Part shown: in pieces, positions 23,750 through 36,060 of the stretch
Numbering within the stretch: the stretch's first letter is position 1
How the letters are laid out: each line of letters opens with the position of its first letter
Source: Saccopteryx bilineata
Taxonomy: Eukaryota; Chordata; Mammalia; Chiroptera; Emballonuridae
Direction: 5' to 3'
NCBI RefSeq assembly: GCF_036850765.1
Contig: NC_089495.1
Span: forward strand, 203,857,847-203,921,846
Length of the DNA: 64,000 nt
The notes under the pieces: generated by a model
The model's database searches: none
Seen by the model: only the letters and a program-made list of their open reading frames with translations
What the model was told of the DNA's origin: nothing
Made by a program: the position numbers and the translations under genes

Positions 23750-26700
23750 CTAGAACACAAGACAGACACCTTAGACCGTGGGGGCGAAGGAGGATGAGAG
23801 AGGCAAAGGAGTTTCCCCTGCTGGATCTGGGGACACAGCGAGGTCAGAAAACTGGTCAGAGGCTTGGAGACCGGAGGTAGAAGGCTCTTTTCTGTCACCA
23901 GTTGTCTCCGATTATTTCACTGACACTTCTGAGCCTCAGCTTTCTCACCCATAAACCGGGAACAACTTCTTCCTCCTGAAGCTAATCCCCTAAGAGCTTG
24001 CGCCCTAAAACGAGACAGTTGTCCTTAAAGCAGCCAGATTCTCTGTTTACCAGGAGCCCTCTCCAGAGTCGCAGCTGTTATGCGCAGAGCGAGGGTGTTG
24101 GCCCTACCACCCAGTCCCATGTGCTCGGACTGACGCTGTGCACCGAGCTTTGAGAGCTTCAACACGCATCCGGATGACCTGCCTCAAGCTTCCCACCCTA
24201 TAAGCAGGGAGCTCCCTGTCAATGGAGGTATGCCAGCCAAGGCCAGGAAATTGCCTGCTGGGAAAGTCATCTAAAGGAACGTCAGAAACTCTAGCATCCA
24301 GCCCGTGATTGGACTAGTGAAAATTCAATGAATATAATAAGAGTCTTTTTAACCCGGCAATGTTATTGGTTCTCAGATTCCTGCTGGGGGCTGAGCTGTG
24401 GAGATTCCACCTTGCACAACTCGTTGGGGGTCTGGCAGACGTAGAAACTTTGGGTACTGGGCGGTAGAGACGGCTGAAGGACACAGTGCTTTCCTGGGCT
24501 GAAACCAGACCAATATTCTCCTCCGAATGCAGCATCGTACATTTTAAGAGGAAAGTCAAGGGCATCTTGGACAGCTTTTCTTCCACACACACACACCCCA
24601 GGGAAGCCTCTGTTTATATCTCAGCTTCTTAGGCTTTGAGGACCAGAAGAGAATGGAAACCCACACGTACTTAGCTCGTGGTAGGGCTGCAGAGGGTTTA
24701 AACCTGTCCAGGCGCACAGGCCCCCCTCCCCCCAGAAATGGGAGCTGAGTTTGTTAGGATTGCGGCTGTTACAAACCCTACTTTCTCTGCAGGGCAGGAA
24801 GGAGTTTTCAAAGCGGGAGTAGTGTCAGGATGAGGGAAGGGATGACGATGGATGGAAGGGTAAAGGGGTGGGAGGAGTGTGAACTTTCTCCCACCCCTTC
24901 CCTCTGGCCTCACTTACTCATCATTTCATTAGTCAGGCGGGGTCTCATGTGCTGGAGCCACGTGTTAATGAAGGAACACATCTGCAAGACAAGGAAATCC
25001 ACGAGTCAGGGGGAGGACTCTGCTCATGAAGCCTGCACAAGGTCATCCAGGCAAGTCCTTCTTCTAAGCCAGGCCATCCTAGGGAACAAGCAGGAAAGAG
25101 GGAATTGGGGAGCAGACTGCCCTGGGTTCCCATGTCAGCTGGGCCATTTGGCATTTTCGTCATTTGAGTAAGTTTCTGAACCTCCCCCTGGAACTTCTTC
25201 TTAAATCTAGGGAAACACTGGGAAATGGGGACAGTATTACTGCCTAGAGTATGAGACTGTTTGGAGAAGGAGACAAGCAAATTAACATAAGATGCTTAGC
25301 ACTGGGCCTGTGTGCTTTAGTAAATGTTAGCTCTTTATTTTATAATTGCTTATACTTATTTACAGCCAGGGAAACTGAGTCTTTTTTTTTTTTTTTTTTT
25401 TTTTTTACAGAGGCAGAGATAGACAGGGACAGACAGACAGGAACAGAGAGAGATGAGAAGCATCAATCATCAGTTTCTCGTTGCGCATTGCGACTTCTTA
25501 GTTGTTCACTGATTGCTTTCTCACATGTGCCTTGACCGTGGGCCTTCAGCAGACCGAGTAACCCCTTGCTGGAGCCAGCGACCTTGGGTCCAAGCTGGCG
25601 AGCTCTTTGCTCAAGCCAGATGAGCCCGCGCGCGACCTCGGAGTCTCGAACCTGGGTACTTCCGCATCCCAGTCCGACGCTCTATCCACTGCGCCACCGC
25701 CTGGTCAGGCGGAAACCGAGTCTTGGGTGGCCTCCTTAGCTGACGTCCAGTCTCACAGAGGCTGTTTCCTTCTTGGAAGATCTACTTTCGGTTTAAGAAA
25801 ATCGAACAAACAAGATCCGACTCCAGACTCAGAGACTGAAGTGCGTAGTCGGGGTTGGCATACTTACTCTTTCGGCCAAGATCTTGTTGAAGATGTATCC
25901 CACATGGCGCTCCACCTCTTTAGCAACAGGTCTTGGTGCCGAGGGGTCTCTAAATGCAGAATGGATGAGGTTGTAGAATAGATTAATTTCACTCACGCTC
26001 TTCTTCCTTGACATTGCCCCTTTCCGTAGTTGACCCCAAACAGCTTAGATTTTAGCCTTTAACCCTTGTTTGCACAGAGCTCTAACCCAGCCTCAGCCCT
26101 TTGCTCTTATATACCTCTTCCCTTTTTTTTTTTTTTTCTGAAGCTGGAAAAGGGGAGAGACAGTCAGACAGACTCCCATACGCGCCCGACCGGGATCCAC
26201 CTGGCATGCCCACCAGGGGCGATGCTCTGCCCAACAGGGGGCGATACTCTGCCCCTTTGGGGCATCGCTCTGCCACGACCAGAGCCACTCTAGCGCCTGG
26301 GGCAGAGGCCAAGGAGCCATCCCCAGCGCCCGGGCCATCTTTGCTCCAATGGAGCCTCGCTGCAGGAGGGGAAGAGAGAGACAGAGAGGAAGGAGGGGAG
26401 GGGGTGGAGAAGCAAATGGGCGCTTCTCTTATGTGCCCTGGCCGGGAATCAAACCCGGGACCCCCGCACGCCAGGCCGACGCTCTACCACTGAGCCAACC
26501 GGCCAGGGCTAACTACTTCTTAATAGCTCCTAAAATTTGACCTTATAATTCAAATCACCTGTGCCCTCATCACTGGCCCCCCCCTCCCCTCTCTGTGCTC
26601 TTTTGCTTATCGTCTGCAATGATTTCTTCCTCTTTGACCACCCTTCCAGGACCAGCCCACTGGTTTTATCCAGGCTGCACTAGTCAGCTCTGATTCCGTC

Positions 26701-29700
26701 TTTCCTGCACACATGATCATTTCTCTGATGAGCTAATGCTCTGCTAGAACTTATCTCCCTAGCCCCATGGTCATGCCTTCATGGAAAGAGAGTATCATGT
26801 CCTTCTTCAGTTGGGGGACATAAGAAAGAAGCAGGAAGTAGCCATGTAAAGTGGTCTTTGGGGTCCTGAAGTCTTCCCCAGTCCTTGATAGATTGGGGTA
26901 AATCTAAGTTCCAGGCAAAGGGTTTGTGTCTTTATTGTATAAAAAGCTTGCACATAACTCAGTTGATCTATCTCTTCCAGCCTAAGCTCTCAGATTTCCC
27001 ACAAAGGAAGGACTCGTGTTCTTCAACATATCAGAAGACATGTGAAGACTATACTTTCAGGAATCATTTCTATAGTTTGTCAGAAGACATGAGAGCCATA
27101 GTCAACCGAATTTTCCCTGGGGAAGGTGACTGTGGGTCAAGAATGCCTTCTCTGGCCTGGTTTTCAGTGTGTCTGTACGAGACAGGAGGACATTACCAGA
27201 CCAGGAAGGGCTCAGGAAGGATTCCACATCTGCTCTTTCCTGAAACAGTAGAGCAAACTGAAGAATTCATGAATAAGATAGACAGGGTATAAAATAGATT
27301 GGCAATGATGTTGGATTCAGTTAATTGTAGAGATCAGCCTAAATTTTGAAAAAATCTTACAAAAGAAGATTGTAAAAAAGATTTATAAATTTTAGAGAAA
27401 GCACTAACACTGTTGTTAATAAAAGGGCAAACCTCTGAAGATAGTTACTCTATGAAGATAACCTCACAGACTAAAAAAAAAAGAGTGATGAGATGACATT
27501 CTTGCTCTACTGAAAGTTTAAAAAAATGAAAACAATGGCATCTGTGAAATTTTCTACACAAAATGTGTGAAAATGGGAACAAATCGTACTGGTTGGGCAT
27601 GTGATGCAACTGACCGGTGCCTGCTAGAATCACGTCACTGAGTTCAGTTGCATTGGTGAGGTATCCAGTAAGTGATTTCGAATGCTCAAAATTGTTATGT
27701 ACCTTAACTGGTTAATGTTGCAGAACTGGTAATAGTTTTCAAATAATTTTAGAAACCTACAATAAGGAAATAATTTCTATTTTCGAAAAACCCTTCTATA
27801 CCAAAAGATTTAGGATTGTTTATAATAACAAAAAAATAAAAATAAATAAAAAATCAGAAATAAACTAGTGTCAACCCATCATCAAGCAAGCCTTCTTTCT
27901 TTGTTCTCATGGCCATTCAGTGAACCTCTTTCCACGTCAGTGAGCTTATTATCTTTACAACAAGCAAATTATTTTTAAGAGAACATAGAGTTCTATTTCT
28001 AAGATGCACATCCCTGTATACACAAAAGGGTAATTTCGAAAAGTACTGCTCTGTGGGTGACATCATTGGGCAAAGCCTCACTGTGGGCTTTATCATAACC
28101 AGCTGGACCCAGAGAGAGAGGAAGGCAGAGAACTCACATATTTTCAGGTACGATCTCTAGGGTCCCGGGTACGAGCCTACAATTTCTCAAGCTAAGTTGT
28201 GGTGTGCCGTCTTCTGAGGTCCCCAAGTGCAGTTCGACTTCTACTTTTGCCCGCACGAGAAATGTGAACGGCCCAAACATCGGGATCCTATGAGAGGGAA
28301 GAGTTAGAGCTCAGAATCTCAGAATTCACAGCACCCCCATTTTCATCTAGAATAAAGGTTCCCCGTGTGTGCATAGGACCCTCCAAAGAACTGTGTTGAG
28401 ATAATTTCCTTATTTTTCAAAAGAGGTGATTCAAGACTGGAGAATAGGAACGGATTTTTCCAAGTCATGCATCCAGCAAGCAGTTAAACCAGGGACATCA
28501 GCCTTCAGAGTATACGACTAATACCTACTACGTCTGGCTCAGGGAACAAATGATGCTCAGTATGGCGGCTTATCAAAAGTGACAGACTGTGACAATGGAA
28601 AGTACTGTTGCAGAGGTCCCCAACCCCATTGCCATGAGGTCCAGGCTTGGCGTGGAAATGAATGAATAGACCAGGGTTGGTTTCAAGGGGAGAGGCAAGG
28701 CAGTGATAAACTGAAGGAAGTCTGTCTGTCCTCTCTCAATGTACATTCTGCAGACCAGACAAAACACGCCTGTGCGAAATCTCTTAGCATCTCTAAGCAT
28801 TGGGGCCATGGAGCGTTGGGGTCTAGAGCAGATTCTGTTCTTAAGTCATACTCAATCAGAGCTGATGTCAAAATTCTCATTTTCAAACAAATGAAAGACG
28901 GGGCTTTCTGAATGAAGCAGGGTAAGAAAACCTGTAGAACACCCCCTGTTCTTGCTAGAGGGTCCCCAGATTGGAAGCAGTCAAGCATCCTGTGGACTCC
29001 TGACTCTCCACGCAGACTCATGCCGGCCCGGGAAGGGTAGGCGCTGCTCCAGCCACACAGCGAGTCTTGCTGAGATGGCCCTGGGTGCCTGTGAGTTATG
29101 GTTGCTTCCTGTACCCCATGCACCTGTGCCAAAGTGGGTAGAGCCATGCACGACACCTGTAGCTGTTACTTACCTCACCGATACGGTAAATTCTGGTCCT
29201 ATCCTTAACTTGACGTCCTTGCTATCCTTGGAGTTCTCGAGGGTGAGGTCTACGATGCGTACATTTCTCACCTGGAGCCTGAGTGAAGAGATAACAACAC
29301 AAGGGAAGGTTGTGGCCCCAGAGGCTGGTGACCAGACGTTGTGCAAGGCAGGTGTCCTGCAAGGCAGAAGCTGAGTGTATGCAAGGACGGTTATTCCCTC
29401 AGTAGCCATGTGACTTATCACACAGCTACTATGCCATAAGCACTGGGAACACAGCAAAAGAAGCGCTTGTTTTAATGCACCTTAGAATGACCATGTCTAG
29501 CCCTTTGGCCAGTATCAAGTACACTGGAATAAATGAGTGAATACATAATAAGTAAAAGACTTAAAGCCACAGACAGCACAGGCTTGGGAATAGTGTATAT
29601 GTGTAAAATGAGAAACCCAGTAAATTGATGCCTATGGGATGTAGACTGGTCGGTCTGTAAAAAACTGGGTGATAAAGAGTGACATAGGGAAGAGTAGAAT

Positions 29701-32700
29701 TTGAGACAGGGTAGTCAGGGAAGGCTTCTCATAGGCAGTGACTTTGGAAAGATTCATGGAGCAAGTGAAGGTACAAGTCATGAGGATGGCTAGGGAAAGA
29801 TGGTCCAAGGAGAAGACAGAGTAAGTGCAAAGGCCCTGAGGCTGAAACTTGGCTGGCATGTTTAAGGAACAGAACAGGCTCAGTGCGGCTGGTGGGCAGT
29901 GGGGTGGGGAGAATAGTAGGAGAACAGATGAGAGAGGTAGTTAGTTGAGCCAGATCTCATGGAGCCTTGTGGTCCAATTGTAAGGATCTTGGGCTTGGTT
30001 CTGAGAACCAATAGAATAGTTGGAAATTCAAAGAGGTACAAATCCCAGTGGAACAGAGTGGAGGAAGAATGGGTTTAAAGGGGAACAGGGGGCTCTGGGG
30101 CATTCAGTGAAGGGGTGGTGTGGCTCTGACCAGAGACGGTGGAGAAAGCTGTCTGAGGCCTGGGTGTGTTTTGAAGGTGGACAGACAAGGTTTATCAGAC
30201 GCATGAATGTGGGTGTGAGAGAAAGAGGGGAGCCACGGTCCACATCAAGGTTTAGGGCCAGAGCATATGGATGTCATTAGCTGAGTCTTCCTGGGTTGGG
30301 GAAGGACTAGGTGGCAGTTGGGGTGAAGGTGGAAGTCAGCACTTGAGTCTTGGATGTCTGTGTTCTGGTGTTCAGAGAGCAGCAATTATTATCACCACAT
30401 TAGCTCTGTTGAAGTTGCTGTTCTTGTTACAGCTGATTGGGGGCGTACTGAGCACAGGGAGCTGTGTCAGCACTTTACATGTGTTATTTCATTTATTACT
30501 CACAGCAGTCCTCTGGGATTCCTCCGTTTAACAGAGGCGCAGGAAGGGGAAGAGACCCGAGGGGCTGGCCCAGCTGACGGGCAGCCCCCTTTCCCCAACA
30601 AAGAGCCTGAGCCCCTCCCTGTCTTCCCTGCTGCTCAGCCGCTGCCTCCGCCCCCAATGGGAATTTCTCTCAACCTGTGGCTGTCTGGCCATCTGAGCTG
30701 GAGGGACTGTTAAGGAAGGGCCTCTGCAGTGTCAGGCAATGTGGGGGTTCTCTAACACCCCCACAGATCCAGGACCGGCTGGGCCTGGGGCAGAGTGATC
30801 AGAGAGCGCTCACGCATATCGTCTGTTTCCGTTGGTGAAACTCGAACCAAACTTCATGGATTTTATTTTGTTGCCGAGGAAGTCCTTCAATGATTCTCCT
30901 AGGTTAGGGGTCTCCGGGCTGGGGGGAACGTCCACGCCTGGGAGTCCTTGGGTTAGAGTTCAGAAAGTAACATGGGCCTCAAAACCCAATTTGACGATCA
31001 GATGCCCCAAATTCCCGGACACGACCTTGACCTCTGAACACGACCCCCAAGTGACGCGTTTACTTCTCATTCATCAGGTCTGCCTGGCCTGCGTGGCGGC
31101 GCCCCAGGTTCTAGACACAGTCGTTTAGCAGATATTTATGGGGGTCTCCTATGTGCAGGAGCAGTGCCAAAGGGGCGGGGCTGCGTGGGTGGAAACCGGA
31201 GGACCCTCCGCCCTCACGGAGCCGACAGGCTGGTGGTTGGTGAGGAGGCTGGAGCCCTAGGGGTGAAGATGGGGTGTGGGCGTGATGGGGTGTCACCTGG
31301 AGAGTCTCTGGGCAGAGGCTGTTTGCCAAGGGGCCTGGAAAGAAGTGTCAATGTTCTAAGCACTGCGGCTATAGGGGTGCATTCCGAGGGGCGCGCGCTC
31401 TGGGAGGAGGGAAGAGCACGGGCAGGCTGAGCACCCAGAGGGCGGGCGGAGGGCACTAGTTCAGGCCGAGGAAGGTCTTTCTGCAAAATTGACGTCTTAG
31501 CCGAGACCTGAGGAAGGGAGGGCGCCCTGTGGATCGTTAGGGGAAGGCTGTTTTAAGCAGAGGGAACAACGCCTGCAAAGGTTCTTCAGTGTGTTTCGTG
31601 TGCTTCGGAGGCCACGGTGGCTGGAGGGGAGTGAGTGTGGGGGAAGCGGGCATGGCCCGTCCAGGTTGGGCTGGGGTCTTGGATGGCGGGTCTTAGCAGA
31701 TGGAGCAGGGCACAGAGACAGGAAAGAGGGGGATCTTGGGAAGAGATTTAATACAGTTATGTAGTGACAATCAGAATATCTAACGATTATTGGTGTTAAC
31801 TCTATGCTGGGCACAACGCTAGTCAAAATTTAACTGGCATTGGCTCATGGCTTGGATTTCTAGGAGAGACCTTCGGGTATGACAAGGCCAGGCATGACTC
31901 AAGAGAGGACAGTCTCACCTTCGGAGACCTCGGGCAAGGACTGCTGAGCAGTGGATGGAGCAAGCAGCCCGCAGAGGAGCAGGAAGAGGCCGGAGATCCT
32001 CAGCATCTTGGGTCAGGCACCTGTGGGAGGGCAGAGCAGAGAGCGTAGGTTGTGGGGGTCATCCTCTGAGAGGGTGTCTCCAGAGCGTGAATCTGGGGTG
32101 GCCAGAAAACTCATGTAAGCCTGTTCTTTGGAACAAGAAAACATCATTCAGAACCTCTACAATTTCTCATCATGATGTCCAGCATCCAATAAAAGAATAA
32201 CAAGGCATGCTAAGATAAAAGGGGAAATGGACTGAAATCTAACAAATATTTTTAATTACGCCGTCTAACAGACCCACAGGGAATTCAAATATTCCAGCAC
32301 TGAGCAGACAACAGGGCAGGCAGCCCACCAAGGATGAGAAGAGGACCTGATACCTTCAGCACTTGGGATGTGCCCTGGGGGCCCCAGGTAAGTCGAATCA
32401 GTGTCAGGGTCAGTCTGAGATTCTCTGTGGAGCTGAAGGGTTTGGGAGTGGGGGAAAACCAGGGACTCCTCTGTACGTATTCCTAACCATCGCAATTCCA
32501 CTTCCATTTACAGATGGGAAACTGAGGCTCAGAGCAGGGTTATGCTTTCCCTGAGACCACCCATATTTAGTGGCTAACGCCCAGCATTCCTGCCTTTAAG
32601 TTGTGTGTACTTTACCTTGTACCTCAATAAATAAAGTTACTGTGAGGATTCAACAAGCATTGTGAAAAATTGCTTAACGCAGGGCCACTAAATGGAAGCT

Positions 32701-33459
32701 CATTTTGGACTTACTAGTCAATGGTTCTCTTCATCCCTCCCTGGTTCTGACAGTGCCTTAAGGAAAACGCACACACTAACAGAGCCGAGGAAGGACAGGG
32801 TGGCCAAGGGGCATTTTTGGAAGCCCAGAGAGAGGGATCTACAATAAATCATTGCAACAGACCTGATCTACGAGACGAGTATCTACATGTATTTTAAAGA
32901 GCAGAAAATAGAAGCGTGGAGAGCTGAGGGCACCTGCCCACCCTTCCCTCTCCCTTTAAAGAACTCTTTCATTTTTGAGAGCAGAAACGGGCGTAACAAA
33001 AGGCTTCTCCACAACCTTCTTAGGCTGGGTCTTCCTAAACAGTTATTTAAAGTGGGCTGACCCGGCTTTTGTTTTCCTCTCCAGCTTTTTCTTAATCGGA
33101 TGCAGACATGATGGCTGAAGCTCAGCAGCTATTTTATCAGCATGAGCATGAAAGCCACAACCCAGGGGAGCAGAGGAGAAAGCTGGCGGACGCCCTATGC
33201 CAGTGTATCCTTCTCCCTCCGGATGTCTCGTCAGCAGTGAAGCTGCTGTTTCTCGTGTTCTGTGCTAGAGCCAGCACCGGTTTGTCACTGGGCACACTCA
33301 CGAAAAGCTTCAGTCTGGCTTGGTGTCTGATAAAAAGGAAGGTTCAAGAGGGTCGTTGCGTTGTGCTCACCTGGATTTCTGCAGGGGACAGTGGAGGAGC
33401 TCTGGGTCTCCGTCAGTTGATTCCTGCTGGGTTCTGCAGTGGGGCTGACTTCATATATA
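23670..33459 (-). CDS. BPIFA4: BPIFA4 (latherin-like), apparently intact
   Basis: A secreted short PLUNC/BPI-fold protein. In horse the orthologue, latherin, is a surfactant of sweat and saliva; in humans it is a pseudogene. Coding exons: 31919-32006, 30814-30898, 29174-29278, 28138-28287, 25868-25949, 24918-24981 and 23709-23749 (stop TAG; exon continues to 23670). All introns are GT-AG and all phases agree, giving 204 residues. Residues 1-20 form a signal peptide (MLRISGLFLLLC...APSTA). Exons 3-4 match latherin at LQVRNVRIVDLTLE and FGPFTFLVRAKVEVELHL. Cys129 and Cys172 are placed like the BPI-family disulfide pair. The protein is about 24 residues shorter than horse latherin, all in exon 2. 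About 10% of the mature chain is leucine, well below horse. The terminal 3' untranslated exon was not placed. Confidence 0.88.
24918..24981 (-). CDS. BPIFA4: BPIFA4 exon 6 (second conserved Cys)
   Basis: 64 bases, TTGCAG acceptor and GTAAGT donor. Encodes MCSFINTWLQHMRPRLTNEM; Cys172 sits where horse latherin has LCPTLNSLV. Confidence 0.85.
25384..25710 (-). mobile_element. Rhin-1-like SINE in BPIFA4 intron 5
   Basis: Minus strand, long poly-T (A tail) at 25382-25406 and tRNA-like head ending at 25710. Flanked by GGAAACTGAGTCTT and GGAAACCGAGTCTT. Confidence 0.9.
25868..25949 (-). CDS. BPIFA4: BPIFA4 exon 5
   Basis: 82 bases between TTTAG and GTAAGT. Encodes PSAPRPVAKEVERHVGYIF and NKILAER, corresponding to the helix before the second conserved cysteine. 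Confidence 0.85.
26123..26509 (-). mobile_element. Bat-type SINE in BPIFA4 intron 4
   Basis: Minus strand, poly-T start and a head ending CCGGCCAGGGC. Close to the family consensus, so likely young. Confidence 0.92.
26510..28137. other. Rest of BPIFA4 intron 4
   Basis: No exon seen. AT-rich from about 27300 to 27860, otherwise unremarkable. An open frame at 26885-27292 on the plus strand has no recognisable domain. Confidence 0.5.
28138..28287 (-). CDS. BPIFA4: BPIFA4 exon 4 (first conserved Cys)
   Basis: 150 bases, ATAG acceptor and GTGAG donor. Includes FGPFTFLVRAKVEVELHL and LSLRNCRLVPGTLEI. The Cys aligns with FGHCSLLP of horse latherin. Confidence 0.9.
29174..29278 (-). CDS. BPIFA4: BPIFA4 exon 3
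   Basis: 105 bases, GCTCCAGG after a CACTCAG acceptor, ending in a strong GTAAGT donor. It encodes LQVRNVRIVDLTLEN and following residues of the BPI barrel, matching IKLQDTRLLQLSLE of latherin. Confidence 0.88.
30814..30898 (-). CDS. BPIFA4: BPIFA4 exon 2 (short, basic)
   Basis: 85 bases between a CCTAG acceptor and a GTGAGC donor. The segment begins ESLKDFLGNKIKSMKF and is rich in Lys/Arg. In horse latherin the matching segment is longer and leucine-rich. The exon is fixed by phase and by conservation of borders in the partial copy. Confidence 0.78.
31919..32006 (-). CDS. BPIFA4: BPIFA4 exon 1 (signal peptide)
   Basis: ATG at 32004-32006; 29 codons plus one base to a GTGAGAC donor. Strong match with the horse latherin leader (LLCGLL, SSAQ-like cleavage region). 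Confidence 0.9.
33371..33425 (-). other. BPIFA4: Noncoding first exon of BPIFA4 (predicted)
   Basis: Begins about 30 bases below the TATA box and ends with AAATCCAG and a GTGAGC donor at 33365-33370. The next acceptor CAG lies at 32021-32023, 14 bases above the ATG. The same signals are conserved in the partial copy (donor at 6922-6927). The 5' edge is an estimate. Confidence 0.6.
33454..33459 (-). promoter_or_regulatory. BPIFA4: TATA box of BPIFA4
   Basis: TATATA on the minus strand in CTCACTATATATGAAG, placed to start the noncoding exon. Its partner at 7011-7016 is conserved although one neighbouring base changed. Confidence 0.62.
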
Positions 33460-33979
33460 GTGAGTGAGCCCACAGCCGGGGAGACGTGGCGCTAAATGAT
33501 TGACAGCTGGGAAACTGACGAGAAGCTGTTCATCTTACCGTGTCCATCCCACAAATTCCAAAGCAAACATTTCTTACAGGAGACCCCAGGGATCAGGAGT
33601 TAAGGACTCACTCAAGCCGGATGTGTCAATAATGTATTTCATAAAGTACATCACGGACATCACCAGATGCAGAGGTGCAGAGAACGTGGAGATCACGGAG
33701 AACGTGGGGAGACAGTGCTTGTCTCTCATTCCCTCTCTGTCCTGCTTTGAGATGGTCCCGTCTGTGTAATGAGTGAGGGAGGTCTGGGGACATGAGTGAC
33801 CAGGAAGCCACTTTGTCTACTGAGCATGGAGGTCAGGGAGGGGGTGTCCCGGCCTCAGTTCAGGAAGCCTTGAGTTCTCAGGGGGCTGTGCCCAGTCTCG
33901 CTTTTGATACTAGACAGCTCCTATGACCTTTCTGAGCCTCGGTTTCCCCATAAAAATAATATGGTGTTCGCTATTATCG

Positions 33980-36060
33980 ACAGGTCATTTCCACGAACGT
34001 TTGTGCAACCCTCCTAGCATCCCTAGGATATCAACACTATTATTAGCCTCATTTTACAGACGAGGAAGCTGTGACTCAATTTCTTGGGTCTCAAGCAGGA
34101 CCGTGGGGGCTACCCCAGCCCATCTGCTCGGACCCACCTAGACCCCCAGGTAAACTTCCTTCCCCGGGGTGTGGGCCTCTCTCCGGGGCTCTGGAAGGGG
34201 ACACGGGCACAGATGCCCTCTGTTCTCGAATCCTGTGTTATCAACTGTGCCATCTGTTGTCCTATGACAACTTTTGCCTGGGAGTAGCCAGAGCGCAGGA
34301 CACTTTCCAGAACCCACCAGAACCGTGTTCTCCTCAGCTTCTCTTGGACTCTCACATCCCACCAACCCCACGTGGGGAATGTTCTAGTCTCAGGGCAGGA
34401 AATGTTTTATTTCATTGTATATGTGATACTCTTGATGTATCCTACCTATGCCCTGGGTTTTGAATAAAACAAAGCAAATCCCAATCTTAAAAAACAAACC
34501 TACAGCAAAATTGGCTTTTTGTCCTCTGGTGTGTAGTTCTATAAATTTTAATGCACGTGTGGTTTTGTCCCCGCCATCATAGTCGGGATGTAGAGTAGTT
34601 CCATCACCCCAAACACCCTCACGCTGTCCTCTCAGAGTCCCCCCTCCCCCCTTCCTGGTGAGCAGTGGTCTGTTCTGTCCCTACTGACTCGCCAAAGGTC
34701 CAGGCACCTTCCCTCCGCTCCTGCTGAAGCTGCCCCTTTATGAAGCCACGGGCGCTGCCTGTCCCATTGCCACAGGCAGGGCGAAGGCCGTGGAAGGACA
34801 CGCCGTGGACATTTGAGACAAGTGTTCCCCACATTGGTAACGTCTGTGCCTCCCCAACGCGTTTCTCAGAAATGCAGGTGGTGCCCTTTTCTCCTGACCT
34901 GACTACGGCTGAGAACCTTTATCGATGGTGTTTGTGGCTCAAGAGATCCCGGTTTGAAGGGCAAAGTTAGTTTTTTCCAAAGGTTCTGACCTGCCCGAGG
35001 TCTGTTCTCCAGAACCTGGGAGCGGGACGCTGGTTCTGTTCCTCAGAGCGAGGTCAGGGCCGGGGCCGAGTGGGAGGGGCTCTTCAGTGGTTTTGTTGAG
35101 GGACAGAGGGCAAAAGGGTTCACGGGAAGCTGGGTGCCCCGACTCGGATGCGAAAAGGTATTTTTGCTTAAGGCTAATTCTGCCTCCCTTGGAGAGTAAC
35201 CTTCCCTCCTACCTTTACAGCTGACAATAATAAAGGCTTTTTATGGGACGTGAGAGCTTTATGCCATTTCTAATAACCGTGTGGGACACGAAGGACAGTC
35301 AGCTGTCCAGGGCCACCTCTGCTAGTAAGAAGTGAATTCAGGGGGTTGCCCGAAGCTTTTTGGCTTTCGTGCTAGTAACCAGGTTCATTTTGGGACGAGA
35401 TGCTTTTCCATTTTTTGCCTCAGTTTTCTCCCCTGGCTGTGGAGAGGGTTCAACGGGAAACAAATGTAGCATGCAGCCCAGTGCCTGGAACCGTGTCAGA
35501 ACTCTGCAACGGAAGGGCGTGCAGTTACAGGGCGCAGAAAGGCGGGGCCTGGAGTAACATCTGGGGCTGAATTTCTGCTTATATCACTTCTTACCCCGGA
35601 CCCCAGTCCCATAACAGAGGTCCATAGCACAGTGAGCTTTTCCAGGAGAAAACACAATGAGTCGACGACTTCGTGAACACGAAGCAGGAAACCCGAGGAG
35701 CCACCCCCAGAGCCACCCCCTGACCCCCAGAGGGGTCAGGAAGAAGGCAGACAAAAGCTGCCTTCACCAAGAGACCAGGTGACCTCGCTGGAGGATGGGG
35801 CCCAGCCTTCCCATGTTTGCTCTTTGAATCATGAGCAGGAAGCACCCCACAACCTCAGGACTGTCAAGGGGAATCATCCGTGTAAACATGGGCGTGTAGG
35901 GTTGCAAATCCCCGCTGAAGCATTTCGGATTAGGGAGTCTGAATTGCAAGAGGGAGACATGAGTCTGTCATGCCCTGTTCTCATCTCTGAGATGTTGACC
36001 CTTTCTTATTTGAGCTTCTCAATCCAGCTGAATGCGTATCTCATCATTTTCCCCAGGGTA
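33980..36060. other. Upstream flank of BPIFA4, no gene seen
   Basis: The BPIFA4 duplicate's homology ends at about 34080. About 34490-34720 looks like an old L1 3' UTR (TTCTATAAATTTTAATGCA, then TTCCATCACCCC). I see no coding exon in the remainder. Confidence 0.5.
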
